From positions 1-59,982 of the forward strand of contig DIXT01000035.1 of NCBI GenBank assembly GCA_002436085.1: DNA of 59,982 bases. The letters run 5' to 3'. Made by a program: the position numbers and the translations under genes. This DNA comes from Anaerolineaceae bacterium UBA6073 (GTDB lineage Bacteria; Chloroflexota; Anaerolineae; Anaerolineales; Anaerolineaceae). Position 1 is the stretch's first letter. Every line of letters begins with the position of its first letter. The notes under the pieces were generated by a model. The model worked only from the letters and a program-made list of their open reading frames with translations, made no database searches and was not told the DNA's origin. This document shows positions 27,530-36,337 of this stretch, one piece after another.

Positions 27530-29701
27530 ATGCGAACCTGGCGCCTGCTGATGAAAGCCCTACTGGACATACTTCCTCTTCTCACAGTTTTTCCATACGC
27601 ACTGCTCTATTACCTTATCCTTCTGTGCGCTAGTTTATTGGCGGTTATAGCGCTGCGCAGGACCGGTTCGGCGGGTTACCAGCCAGCACGGGCTTTGCGC
27701 GCCGCGCTTTTCTCAGTTTTCGCGGCGCAGCTGCTGCTGCTTACGCTCAGTTTGCTGATTTACCAGGGAAACGCAGACCTCGCCCGCTATTTTCCGCTTG
27801 TCTTCCATACACTTACGTTGATTACCCTCATTTGGCTTAGCGGCGGTCTGCTGACTGGGCGCTTAAACACACGCCTGATGCGCCTGTTGATATTCCTTAG
27901 CGGTTTTACCCTTTTGGCGGGCGCTATGTGCGTGCTGGCCTGGTCCACCTGGCCTGCGGATAAAGCTTTTGCGGGTTCGGTCTTCAGCCTGGCCTGGTCC
28001 GCCGCCGCGCTGCTGGTGCTTTTTATCGCCCTGGTGCTTGCTTTGCGCAGTCAGCGCCCCCACAAACTGGAGCGCGTGCTCATATTGCTCATCGCCGCGC
28101 TGGGCTACCTGGTAAACATCCTCTATCCCGCTGAAGGCATGCTGCCCAGCGGGGTGATGCTCAGCCAACTGCTCTACTACCCCCTGCTCATCAGCGCTGC
28201 CTGGCAGTCCCGCCGCAGCGAACAAACTCGACCGGACGCTCCAAGCTCTCCTCAGATGGCCTCCGCGCTGCTGGAGGTCGGGCTGCGTTCGGGCGTGAAC
28301 GAAATCCGTGCCGCGCTTACGCACGCCCTGAGCCTGTACCTCATGGGCGATGTGGTTGGGATCGTGGAGAAAGACCCGCAGTCGCCTGCTTTTACTGTGA
28401 GCAGCGCCTATGATCTCATCAGCGAGGCACATTTGCCGGTTTTTCAGCTCCCTTTCAAACAAGCGCCAAAACTGAGACGACATTTTGAGGACCTGGTACC
28501 GCTGACCGCCAACGCGGACGAAGAACTGGCAGCTGAGAAAGAAGCGCTCATGCGCGCCAGCGGCTTCAATGCCTGCGGACCCCTGCTGCTTTTCCCGCTC
28601 GGCACGCGCGAACAACCCGCGGCGCGTGCGTTAATCTGCCTCAACCCGTACACAAGGCGCGCCTGGACAGACGCGGACCTGGGCGCTCTCAACCCGCTTG
28701 CGGATAAACTGAACCAGGTGTTGGAGCGCGCGGCTGTCGTGCAAGCGGAAAGCGCGCTGCAAGACGAAAGCCGGTACAACGTAAACCAGGTGGAGCGTGA
28801 GAAGCGTGACATGGCCGATGCCTTATCCGTCAGTAAAGCCGAGCTTGGCGCCTTGATTTCCACGCGCGCAAATGAACAGGCAGCCTACACAGCCGAACTG
28901 CGCGTGCGCGAACAGCGTCAGAAATATCTGCAAGCGCAGTTGGAAGCGCTGCAGGAACAGTTGCAAGCCCAGCAGAACGCGCTCACCGAGTTGGACGCGC
29001 TGCGGGGGCAAAAAGCCGCGCTCGAGCTTGCCTTGGAAGAGAACGAACAGCGCGCGCTCAGCCTTCGTCACGAACTTGAGAATGCCCGCGCGGCGCTTGG
29101 CGACCTGCTTGGCAAGCCAGTTTCTACACTCGCAATAACGGAAAAAACCAAGTCTGCTAAAACCGACCCAAGCGCTTCCGTGCCGGAAGAGACGCATAGC
29201 TCGGGTGCAAGTACCCGGGAAACCCTGCAAAACACCCTGGACGAGGTTGCTCTTTCCTTCTATTCCCGGCGCGTGGCGCTGCAAGCCGAGTTCGGAGCTC
29301 TGCCGGAAATGAACCAGCCAACGTTTTCCCTTGTGCAACGGGTTCTGGAAAATCTGGCGATTAACGCCTTCGCCGCCTCACCAGAGGATGGAGAGGTCGT
29401 ACTGAAAGTCGGCTCAGCTCCGGATGAGAATGGGCGGTCTGCTTTGGAAATCCTCACGACACACGCTGGCGAGGGGCTGACCGCTGAAGAACAACAGCGC
29501 TTACCCGAAACACTGCTGAACCCGCAATCTCAAGCGCCTGCCGGCATTGGCGATATTAGAGCGCTGCGCGAAGCGGCGCGGCTGCTGCGCGAACGCGGCG
29601 GGCATTGGTGGTTGAAAAGCGAAACCGGGCAGCTTACCCATTGGCGCGCGCTATTCCCTTTAGACGCAGCTGCCCAACCTGAAGCGCAGGAGAGTCACTA
29701 G
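27530..29701 (+). CDS. Membrane protein with GAF-like, coiled-coil and degenerate kinase-type domains
   Basis: The 723-residue protein has about seven hydrophobic helices (10-225) and a GAF-like sensory region (about 245-400). A long Gln/Glu/Leu coiled coil follows (about 405-535, with repeated LEALQEQLQA-type heptads), then a C-terminal domain (about 585-715). That domain starts like a histidine-kinase ATPase domain (ENLAINAFAASPEDGEVVLKV) but lacks clear G1 (DxGxG) and G2 loops and a phospho-accepting His box. It looks like a sensor whose kinase activity is lost. The gene lies 11 nt before the region of the first LCP gene, so it may serve the same unit. The start could also be ATG 27551. 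Confidence 0.6.
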   Translation: MRTWRLLMKALLDILPLLTVFPYALLYYLILLCASLLAVIALRRTGSAGYQPARALRAALFSVFAAQLLLLTLSLLIYQGNADLARYFPLVFHTLTLITLIWLSGGLLTGRLNTRLMRLLIFLSGFTLLAGAMCVLAWSTWPADKAFAGSVFSLAWSAAALLVLFIALVLALRSQRPHKLERVLILLIAALGYLVNILYPAEGMLPSGVMLSQLLYYPLLISAAWQSRRSEQTRPDAPSSPQMASALLEVGLRSGVNEIRAALTHALSLYLMGDVVGIVEKDPQSPAFTVSSAYDLISEAHLPVFQLPFKQAPKLRRHFEDLVPLTANADEELAAEKEALMRASGFNACGPLLLFPLGTREQPAARALICLNPYTRRAWTDADLGALNPLADKLNQVLERAAVVQAESALQDESRYNVNQVEREKRDMADALSVSKAELGALISTRANEQAAYTAELRVREQRQKYLQAQLEALQEQLQAQQNALTELDALRGQKAALELALEENEQRALSLRHELENARAALGDLLGKPVSTLAITEKTKSAKTDPSASVPEETHSSGASTRETLQNTLDEVALSFYSRRVALQAEFGALPEMNQPTFSLVQRVLENLAINAFAASPEDGEVVLKVGSAPDENGRSALEILTTHAGEGLTAEEQQRLPETLLNPQSQAPAGIGDIRALREAARLLRERGGHWWLKSETGQLTHWRALFPLDAAAQPEAQESH

Positions 29702-29732
29702 ACCGGGCGGTTTGAGCCAGGAGTTGGAAACG

Positions 29733-30767
29733 ATGAGACTAAAAAAGCATCAGATTATCACCCTAATCGCGTTTGGAGCCATCGCACTGGCATTCCTGAT
29801 GGTCGTGGTCTCAGGCGCGCTGGTAAGCGCGGCAGCAAATTCAAGCGCGTTCCCTTATCGCATCAGCTTCAAGGATTTTGCCGCAACGCCTACGCCCTTC
29901 CAACCCAACGCCTTTGCCAACATTCTCGAGGACGGTACGATTGAACTGCTGCCCCAGCCTATCTACACTCCCACGCCGGTGCCATTTATCTCACAGGACC
30001 AGCTGCCGGATAATCAGCTGAACATCCTACTTTTGGGCTGCGACGACTTCTCAGCCAACGGCTTCCGCACGGATGTCATCATGCTGCTCTCGCTCAACCC
30101 CAAACACCATTCGATATCCCTGATTTCCTTCCCGCGCGACCTGTACGTTACCATCCCGGGCTACTGGTCCAACCGCATCAACACCGCCTGGGGTCTGGGC
30201 GGCTTTGAGCTTCTGGCGGATACTTTCCAGGCGAATTTTGGCATCCACCCGGATTATTACATGATGGTCAATTACAACGGCTTTAAGGATGTGGTCAACA
30301 GCCTGGATGGCATTGATGTGGAAGTGACCCAGGAATTGCAGGACTCCTGCAAACTGGACCCCAGCGGCTGGTGTATTATGGAACCGGGTTTGACGCACAT
30401 GGATGGCGGCACCGCCCTGTGGTACTCGCGTTCGCGCCTGACTACCAGCGATTTTGACCGCAACCGCCGCGCCCAGGACGTGGTGAAAGCGATTTACAGC
30501 AAGGCGATGAACCTGAACATGGTTTTTAAGCTGCCCGAGCTCTACGGCGCCTACCGCGAGTATGTGGATACCAACCTGCAGTTGGGCGATATCCTACCGT
30601 ACATGCCGCTGGCTTCAGAAGTGATGAAAACCCAGAATTTCAATCAGTACGCCGTCGGACCCGAAACGGTGACCAATTGGATCACGGCGGAAGGCGCCAT
30701 GGTGCTGATTCCCAATTATTACGCCATCAACCCGATCATTGCTGAAGCGCTTTATCTGAACGACTGA
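29733..30767 (+). CDS. LCP (LytR-CpsA-Psr) family cell-wall glycopolymer ligase
   Basis: The 344-residue protein has a single N-terminal membrane helix (ITLIAFGAIALAFLMVV), a short Pro/Thr linker, then an LCP domain: NILLLGCDD, FRTDVIMLLSLNP with the polyprenyl-binding Arg-Thr-Asp, FPRDLYVTIPGY, RINTAWGLGG, and a late SRSRLTTSDFDRNRRAQ. LCP enzymes move glycopolymers from undecaprenyl lipid to peptidoglycan or proteins outside the membrane. TTG 29712 is possible, but ATG 29733 has AGGAG 9 nt upstream. A second LCP gene lies two genes downstream. Confidence 0.9.
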   Translation: MRLKKHQIITLIAFGAIALAFLMVVVSGALVSAAANSSAFPYRISFKDFAATPTPFQPNAFANILEDGTIELLPQPIYTPTPVPFISQDQLPDNQLNILLLGCDDFSANGFRTDVIMLLSLNPKHHSISLISFPRDLYVTIPGYWSNRINTAWGLGGFELLADTFQANFGIHPDYYMMVNYNGFKDVVNSLDGIDVEVTQELQDSCKLDPSGWCIMEPGLTHMDGGTALWYSRSRLTTSDFDRNRRAQDVVKAIYSKAMNLNMVFKLPELYGAYREYVDTNLQLGDILPYMPLASEVMKTQNFNQYAVGPETVTNWITAEGAMVLIPNYYAINPIIAEALYLND

Positions 30768-30770
30768 GGT

Positions 30771-30799
30771 TTGACAGACGCGCAAAACCCGATTACACT
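30771..30799 (+). promoter_or_regulatory. Sigma-70-type promoter for the recombinase-like gene
   Basis: TTGACA (30771-30776), a 17-nt spacer and TACACT (30794-30799). The predicted start near 30806 gives a leader of about 34 nt with GGAGCAAGT before ATG 30840. Confidence 0.65.
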
Positions 30800-30839
30800 G
30801 GTGTTATAGTTTATCTATGCGAAATTGATTGGAGCAAGT

Positions 30840-31769
30840 ATGAATCCGACTTCTGAAAACCTTAGCGCGCACCTGACGGCCAGCACCCTGATGCAGCCCG
30901 CCATTCAAGCCTGGAAAATTTATCTGCACGACCAGGGCCGCTCGACCCATACGCTCAAAGCCTTCAGCGCCGACTTGCAGCTTCTGGCCAGCTTTTTAGC
31001 CCCCGACGCCCAGATTGGAACGATCAGCACTAAGGACCTGGAAAATTTCCTGACCTGGCTGCAAACCGAACGCAAGGTGCCCTGCAGCCCGAAAACGCTT
31101 TCCCGCCGCATAACCTCCATAAAATCCTTCTTCCGCTGGCTCTCCCGCGGCGGCGTTATCGCCATGGACCCAGCGGAAAAGGTTGAGCAAAAGACTGTCA
31201 TCAGCCCCCTGCCTATGGTCCTGACCAAGAGCGAGCAGGAACGCGCGCTGGATGCCGCGGACGCGCTGCGTACTTCCGCCTCGCGCGATCTGCGCCCATA
31301 TCTCCTGCTCAAACTGGTGCTCGAAACCGCTATGAAAAAAGGCGAATGCCTGAGCCTGAAAACCAACCATGTGGAGCTGGACGGTCCGGACGGACCCTAC
31401 CTCTTCATCCGCTATTCCAGCCCGCGCTACCGATACAAGGAACGCAAAGTGCCGGTGTCGGCAGAATGGGTGCAAGCCTACCAGGAATACGCTGCCGCGT
31501 ACAATATTCAGGACACGGTTTTCCCCTGGTCTCAGCGCCGCCTGGAATATCTGCTGGAAGATATCGGCAACGCCGCCGAACTGGACAAACACCTTTCGTT
31601 CGATATGTGCCGTTGGACCAGCGCCCTGAATGACTTGACCTCTGGCGTGGACCCGGATAAAATCCGCCAGAAATTAGGCATATCCAAGATTCAATGGCGC
31701 GAGGTTTCGCAAAAGCTGCGCAGCCTGGCAAAAGAGTACGGCTACGAGCTGACTTCACCGGAGAATTAA
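30840..31769 (+). CDS. Degenerate tyrosine recombinase (XerC/D-like), probably catalytically dead
   Basis: The 309-residue protein has the Xer architecture: an N-terminal SAM-like core-binding domain (GRSTHTLKAFSADLQLLASF) and a C-terminal catalytic-type domain. The catalytic residues are missing. The first Arg box reads ETAMKKGECLSL (Lys-Lys for the usual Arg), the HxLR box reads SFDMCRWTSAL, the LGH box reads LGISKIQW, and no tyrosine sits in the nucleophile position; the only late Tyr are in KEYGYEL. DNA binding may persist. It has its own promoter and lies between two LCP genes, an odd place for a mobile integrase, so a domesticated DNA-binding role is more likely than site-specific recombination. 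Confidence 0.75.
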   Translation: MNPTSENLSAHLTASTLMQPAIQAWKIYLHDQGRSTHTLKAFSADLQLLASFLAPDAQIGTISTKDLENFLTWLQTERKVPCSPKTLSRRITSIKSFFRWLSRGGVIAMDPAEKVEQKTVISPLPMVLTKSEQERALDAADALRTSASRDLRPYLLLKLVLETAMKKGECLSLKTNHVELDGPDGPYLFIRYSSPRYRYKERKVPVSAEWVQAYQEYAAAYNIQDTVFPWSQRRLEYLLEDIGNAAELDKHLSFDMCRWTSALNDLTSGVDPDKIRQKLGISKIQWREVSQKLRSLAKEYGYELTSPEN

Positions 31770-31815
31770 GGATTAGCCAGGCGACCAACATCAAATAAAC
31801 AGAAAGAAAACGAAT

Positions 31816-32775
31816 ATGCAAAAACCTGAGCGGAAGTCCTCACTTCCTGTCATTTTATTCTTGCTCGTGCTCATCGTCGCGCTCGCCTGGGTTGGGGCGG
31901 TCAGCCTCAACCGCACGCGCGCTGGAGAGGGCAGTTTCCTCAGCAACCTCTGGACCAAAAACGCGGAAGTAAGCGAAGACCCTTACCTGGCGGGTTATTC
32001 GGAAGCACTCCAAATTCCGCCGTACGTAAAAACCGTTATGCTGCTCGGTTCGGACTACACCCCCCAAAGCGGCTACCGCACGGATGTGATGCTGTTGGCA
32101 GCCTTTAACCTGAAAACCAACGAAATCCACCTGTTTTCCCTCCCGCGCGACCTATGGGTGGACATCCCCGGATATTACGCGCAGCGCCTGAACGTTGCCC
32201 ATGCCGTGGGCGGCTACCAGACGCTGGGGGACACCCTGGCTTACAATTTTGGTTTCCGCCCCGACCATTACGCTATCGCGGAATTTTCCGCCTTTAAGTA
32301 CGTGGTGGACTTGCTGGGCGGAATAAACGTGCAGGTGACCGAACGCATGGAAGACCAATGCGATTTCACGCCCGAACGCTGGTGCGTGGTGGAGCCCGGC
32401 GCGCGCGAGATGGACAGCAATTTCGCGCTGTGGTATGTGCGCGCCCGCCTGAACTCCTCGGATTTTGACCGCACACGCCGCGCGCAGGAAGTCGCCCGCG
32501 CGATTGCCCAAAAAATCACCAGCCCTGCCAACCTGGTGCGTCTGCCCACTTTCATCGAGTCCGCGCTGGACGTCATCGAAACGGATATGAGCCTCGGAGA
32601 TATGTGGTTGTATATGATGCCGCTTGGTAAGTTCTTAAAACCCGACTTTGCGCAGGGCTACACGCTCAGCCCCAACGAAGCGGTGGGTTTCGTCACGGAC
32701 GAAGGCGCGATGGTTTTGCAGCCGGATTACGGCGCTATACAGAAAATCTTAAGAGAAGTCTTCTGGATTGAATAA
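31816..32775 (+). CDS. LCP (LytR-CpsA-Psr) family protein, second copy
   Basis: The 319-residue protein has one membrane helix (PVILFLLVLIVALAWVGAV) and an LCP domain: VMLLGSDYT, YRTDVMLLAAFNL, SLPRDLWVDIPGYYAQRLN, and RARLNSSDFDRTRRAQEVAR. It shares the inserted Cys pair region (DQCDFTPERWCVVEPG) with the first LCP protein (DSCKLDPSGWCIMEPG). This suggests a disulfide-closed loop outside the membrane and a common origin by duplication. It probably attaches wall glycopolymers with a different substrate or timing. Confidence 0.9.
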   Translation: MQKPERKSSLPVILFLLVLIVALAWVGAVSLNRTRAGEGSFLSNLWTKNAEVSEDPYLAGYSEALQIPPYVKTVMLLGSDYTPQSGYRTDVMLLAAFNLKTNEIHLFSLPRDLWVDIPGYYAQRLNVAHAVGGYQTLGDTLAYNFGFRPDHYAIAEFSAFKYVVDLLGGINVQVTERMEDQCDFTPERWCVVEPGAREMDSNFALWYVRARLNSSDFDRTRRAQEVARAIAQKITSPANLVRLPTFIESALDVIETDMSLGDMWLYMMPLGKFLKPDFAQGYTLSPNEAVGFVTDEGAMVLQPDYGAIQKILREVFWIE

Positions 32776-32799
32776 AGCCGGGGCTTTACGCCGGTTTTT
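32774..32799 (+). terminator. Possible terminator between convergent LCP and tilS genes
   Basis: AAGCCGG and CCGGTTT pair (one G-U) around a 9-nt loop, followed by T residues. It overlaps the tilS stop on the other strand and may work in both directions. Confidence 0.4.
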
Positions 32800-34213
32800 C
32801 CAAGCTGAGGTGCAGCACTTCCATCTCATCGCCCAGCAAACGCCAGGCTTGCGCGATCCGCAGCCCCGCCACCCATAACAGAGATCCCTCACAGAATACC
32901 AGCGGCCACAGAGCCCTGGCAGGCTGAGGGATTTTTTGATTCACGAAAAAATCGCTCAGCTTCTGGGTTTTGCCGGGCATGCCCAGCGGAGACCAGCGTT
33001 CGCCGGTTCTGGCAGGGCGCACTTCCAGCGGAAGGCTCAGGTCTGCCGGGTTCAGCCAGGCATGTTCCGGGTTGCGCCGTTCCTGTAAGGGGATTTTCTT
33101 GTAAGCTTTGGCGCTCAGGATTTCGGCGCGCAGCCCCCAGCCCTGCGCCAGGTCCAGCGTTTCACCAGGGTTCACAGTAAAGCGGTCTCGGCGTAAAAGC
33201 TGGGGGTACTGCGGCAATACGGGCATAAAGCCTTTTCGCCTCAGCGCGAGCATACCTTGCTGGTTCCAAACTTCCAAGCTTCCAACTAAATCGAAGCGCG
33301 CTTGCCCGTCTTGCAGGCACACAAGCGCGCGTTCCAGCGCTTCCAAACCAACATCCCGCAGCCCCGGACGCAAGCGCAGCACAGCCTGCATCAAAACCCG
33401 CCGCTGCAAGCCTGCGCTCAAGCCCCCGAAAACAGCCGCGTCCAGTACGAGCTGGTCGGCGCCATGTTCCCGCAGGCATGCGCGCAGCGCTTGCTGTTCC
33501 AGTTCCGCCAGCAATTCAACATCAGCCTGCAGAACGCGGGCATTGCGCAGGATTACCCGCCGGAAAGCCGGGTTGGCGGCTTCGAGCGCCGGAATGATTT
33601 CATGCCGCAAGCGGTTGCGGAAGAAGTGCGTGTCCGCGTTGCTTTCGTCGACCAGGTAGGCAAGTTGATTCTCCCGGCAGTAAGCTTCTGTTTCGGCGCG
33701 GCTGACCCCCAGCATGGGGCGAAAAATCGGCAGCAGCGTGTCTAATTCGGGCAAAAACGAGCGCGCCTGAATTCCGCGCAGCCCGTTGATGCCCGACCCA
33801 CGGATAAAATGCATCAGGACGGTCTCAACCTGGTCATCGGCGGTATGCCCCACCGCGACTGCCTGAGCCCCGTTTTCCTGCGCCAGCTGGAATAGAAACT
33901 GATAGCGGCACTGACGCGCGGCTTCTTCAATTCCCAGCTTGTGTTCTTTGGCGTACGCCCCGACGTCCATCCACCGCACAACGCAGGGCACACCCCAGGA
34001 CGACAACAGCGCGCGCACCCGTTCCGCTTCTTCCGCGGAAGACGGGCGCAAGCCGTGGTCCAAATGCGCAGCCGTAAATAGCACGCCAGCCCGCCAGAGA
34101 CAATGCGCCAGCGTCAGGCTGTCAGCCCCGCCCGAAACCCCAACCACCAGAGGTCGGTTGGCGTCCCAGCGGCAGTCCGCGCGCAGAGATGATAAAATTC
34201 TTTCTGTAATCAC
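32786..34213 (-). CDS. tilS: tRNA(Ile)-lysidine synthase
   Basis: The 475-residue enzyme places lysine on C34 of tRNA(Ile)(CAU), changing its decoding from Met to Ile; it is essential in bacteria. The PP-loop SGGADS is at 27-32, followed by AHLDHGLR, GHTADDQVETVLM and LPIFRPML in the family order. The C-terminal substrate-binding domain includes KTQKLSDFFVNQKIP. The open frame extends to 34411 across the divergent coaE promoter. GTG 34213 is preferred because a TATAAT sits just upstream and the protein then starts at the family position. TilS normally starts near here without a leader domain. Confidence 0.93.
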   Translation of the reverse strand: MITERILSSLRADCRWDANRPLVVGVSGGADSLTLAHCLWRAGVLFTAAHLDHGLRPSSAEEAERVRALLSSWGVPCVVRWMDVGAYAKEHKLGIEEAARQCRYQFLFQLAQENGAQAVAVGHTADDQVETVLMHFIRGSGINGLRGIQARSFLPELDTLLPIFRPMLGVSRAETEAYCRENQLAYLVDESNADTHFFRNRLRHEIIPALEAANPAFRRVILRNARVLQADVELLAELEQQALRACLREHGADQLVLDAAVFGGLSAGLQRRVLMQAVLRLRPGLRDVGLEALERALVCLQDGQARFDLVGSLEVWNQQGMLALRRKGFMPVLPQYPQLLRRDRFTVNPGETLDLAQGWGLRAEILSAKAYKKIPLQERRNPEHAWLNPADLSLPLEVRPARTGERWSPLGMPGKTQKLSDFFVNQKIPQPARALWPLVFCEGSLLWVAGLRIAQAWRLLGDEMEVLHLSLEKPA

Positions 34214-34219
34214 AGGAAA

Positions 34220-34225
34220 ATTATA
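34220..34225 (-). promoter_or_regulatory. -10 box of tilS, leaderless GTG start
   Basis: On the minus strand TATAAT ends 6 nt before GTG 34213; no ribosome site lies between. This supports a leaderless message with a GTG start. Confidence 0.55.
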
Positions 34226-34267
34226 GCATCCTGTCCTTAGGTCGCGCTGCCTCTGCGTTATTTGCTG

Positions 34268-34273
34268 TATACT
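34268..34273 (+). promoter_or_regulatory. -10 box of coaE
   Basis: TATACT lies 22 nt before ATG 34296. The short leader contains GGGAGGAG, a conventional ribosome site. It diverges from the tilS promoter about 45 nt away. Confidence 0.5.
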
Positions 34274-34295
34274 TAATCGGGAGGAGCTAAAAGCC

Positions 34296-35366
34296 ATGCC
34301 CATACTGCTTGGAATTACCGGGAATGTAGCGTCAGGAAAAAGCGCTGTGCGCCAGTTTCTGGAAAACGAAGGCGCGTTGACTATCGACGCGGATTTACTC
34401 GCGCAGTCCACTTATCTGCCGGGCATGCCCGCTTACAAACCGATCCTGGAAGCCTTTGGCAGCGACCTGTGCTACTCGGATGGTCAAATCAACCGCTCCA
34501 GGCTCGGGAAAATTGTTTTCAAAGACCCCGGCGCCCTGCGTGAACTGGAAGCCATCGTGCACCCGCTCGTGATAGAGGGCATCGAAGCCGTGCTTGCCCG
34601 GGCGAGCGTGGAGCTGGTGGTCGTGGAAGCTATCAAACTTTTCGAAGCCGGGCTGCACGCACGCTGCGACGCAGTATGGACGGTCACAGCCCGGGATGAG
34701 CTTCGTCAGGAGCGCCTGATGAACACGCGCGGTCTAACGGAAGCGGATGCCCTGCTGCGCATCCGCTCTCAAAGCCCCCAGGAAGAAAAAACCAGCCGTT
34801 CAGATTACATCATCAGCACTGACGGCAGCTTTCAGGATACCTACGCGCAAACCACCATCGGCCTGAAAAAGCTCCAGGCCGCCCCTGCCGCGGAGATTGT
34901 CTCCCGCGGCGGTGAGCTTTTCCTGCCGCTGCGCCCCGAGGCTTTTACTTCTGCGCGGGCGCTGCTGAACCGCTTCTTCCCTCAGACCTGGGAGGATGAA
35001 GACATCTACCGCTCGCTCAGTCACCGCTCGGTGCTGGCTGGCTTTAAAGAGGGCGAACTTGACGCGCTCTGCTCCTGGAAGCTGGAGTTTTTCCTGGGCC
35101 TGGTGCAAAGCGTCATTCCTTATACCCCCGCCTCAGAAGAGCTAAAAAGCGCGCTCTCCGTTCTGGCTATTTGCGCCGGAGAGCATTTATGTAAGGCGCT
35201 CTACATCCCGCACGAAATGATTGCACCCCTCTCCGCGAAACAGCTGGGCTTTTTGCCCGGTGAGTCCGTTGTGGCGGATGTGCACCCGCTTTCCGCGGCG
35301 AATTTTTTGCGCAAGAACGGGCTTGTACCGGGAGAGGTTTTTGTCCGGTCCAACCTTTTATCATGA
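34296..35366 (+). CDS. coaE: Dephospho-CoA kinase with an extra C-terminal domain
   Basis: Residues 1-195 form dephospho-CoA kinase, the last step of coenzyme A synthesis: P-loop GNVASGKS at 9-16, DADLLAQ, and the lid region MNTRGLTEADALLRIRSQ. The family is normally about 200 residues; this protein has 356. The extra 150 residues (from about 205) include a GELFLPLRPEAF start, a conserved-looking SHRSVLAGF, and a GFLPGESVV segment. I cannot assign it firmly; it may be a diverged GNAT-like fold. No stop or frameshift separates the parts, so it is a genuine fusion. It is transcribed divergently from tilS. Confidence 0.85.
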   Translation: MPILLGITGNVASGKSAVRQFLENEGALTIDADLLAQSTYLPGMPAYKPILEAFGSDLCYSDGQINRSRLGKIVFKDPGALRELEAIVHPLVIEGIEAVLARASVELVVVEAIKLFEAGLHARCDAVWTVTARDELRQERLMNTRGLTEADALLRIRSQSPQEEKTSRSDYIISTDGSFQDTYAQTTIGLKKLQAAPAAEIVSRGGELFLPLRPEAFTSARALLNRFFPQTWEDEDIYRSLSHRSVLAGFKEGELDALCSWKLEFFLGLVQSVIPYTPASEELKSALSVLAICAGEHLCKALYIPHEMIAPLSAKQLGFLPGESVVADVHPLSAANFLRKNGLVPGEVFVRSNLLS

Positions 35367-35408
35367 GGCGTTTGTCATGAGGCGTTAGCGCTGAGTCTAT
35401 TAACAGGT

Positions 35409-35414
35409 TATACT
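35409..35414 (+). promoter_or_regulatory. -10 box of cdaA
   Basis: TATACT lies 35 nt before ATG 35450. No convincing -35 at the usual spacing. Confidence 0.4.
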
Positions 35415-35449
35415 TAAGTTTCACCGACGAGCCGTAAGATGGTGCCCGC

Positions 35450-36337
35450 ATGCAGGAATTAATCAACAATTTCCTTTTTATTCTCGAGCGCTTTGATTGG
35501 ATGAGCGTGATTGACATCGCCCTTGTGACGACCTTTTTTGCGATTCTGCTTTACATGCTGCGGGATACGGAAGCGCTGACCCTGCTGCGCGGGGTCTTCC
35601 TGATGGTCATCCTGATTACCTTGGTCACCTCGCTGGTGAACCTGCCCGCCTTCTCCTGGCTGGTGAACACCATCGCCCCCGCTATGATTTTTGTCATTCC
35701 GGTCATCTTCGCCCCGGAAATCCGGCGCGCGTTGGAGCGGGTCGGGCGTTTTTCGAATATGGACTTCCTCACCCGCCGGTCAACACCCAAAACGCGCGAA
35801 CGCACGGAGAACACCCTGCAGGAAATCACGAAAGCGGCTGTGCGCCTTTCGGAACGCCGCCACGGCGCGCTGATTGTCATCCGCCGCAATGATTTTCTGA
35901 CCCAATATTACAAGAACGGCGTTTACCTGAACGCGGATCTCAGCGCCGAATTGCTTCTGCAAATCTTTTACCCGAACACGCCCCTGCATGACGGCGCGGT
36001 TATTGTCGAGGGCAACCGCGTGACGGCTGCCGCCTGCGTGATGCCGCTCTCTGCCAGCGGCGTGCTCAACAGCCTGCCCGAGCGCTCCATGGGCTTGCGC
36101 CACCGTGCCGGGCTTGGCATCAGTGAAGTAAGCGACGCGGTCGCGCTGGTGGTCTCGGAAGAAACCGGCAGCATTTCCATTGCCTATCAAGGCAGGTTTA
36201 TCCGCCGGCTGGATGGCGAGCGCTTGCTGAACACTTTACGGGCGTTTCTGCTCCCGGAAGAAACACCGGGCAGAAAATCCGCCAAGGCTGGAGAAAAGAA
36301 AGCTGAAGACGAAAAACAGGGAGGAAGCCCGAAATGA
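35450..36337 (+). CDS. cdaA: Membrane diadenylate cyclase CdaA
   Basis: The 295-residue enzyme makes c-di-AMP from two ATP. Three N-terminal membrane helices are followed by a DAC domain with the DGA motif (PLHDGAVIV, about 178-186) and the RHR motif (GLRHRAGLGISE, about 214-225), both needed for ATP binding and catalysis. c-di-AMP controls potassium, osmolytes and wall homeostasis in other bacteria. Its stop overlaps the cdaR start (ATGA), the classic cdaA-cdaR pair. glmM, often third in that operon, is absent here; der and lepB follow instead. Confidence 0.95.
   Translation: MQELINNFLFILERFDWMSVIDIALVTTFFAILLYMLRDTEALTLLRGVFLMVILITLVTSLVNLPAFSWLVNTIAPAMIFVIPVIFAPEIRRALERVGRFSNMDFLTRRSTPKTRERTENTLQEITKAAVRLSERRHGALIVIRRNDFLTQYYKNGVYLNADLSAELLLQIFYPNTPLHDGAVIVEGNRVTAAACVMPLSASGVLNSLPERSMGLRHRAGLGISEVSDAVALVVSEETGSISIAYQGRFIRRLDGERLLNTLRAFLLPEETPGRKSAKAGEKKAEDEKQGGSPK

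Noticed and set aside
30840..31769. Active phage or plasmid integrase marking a mobile element
   Set aside because: Catalytic residues are missing, there are no att-like repeats or phage genes nearby, and the flanks are chromosomal LCP genes.
34214..34411. 66-residue N-terminal extension of TilS
   Set aside because: It crosses the divergent coaE promoter and start, has no ribosome site, and is not part of the TilS family.
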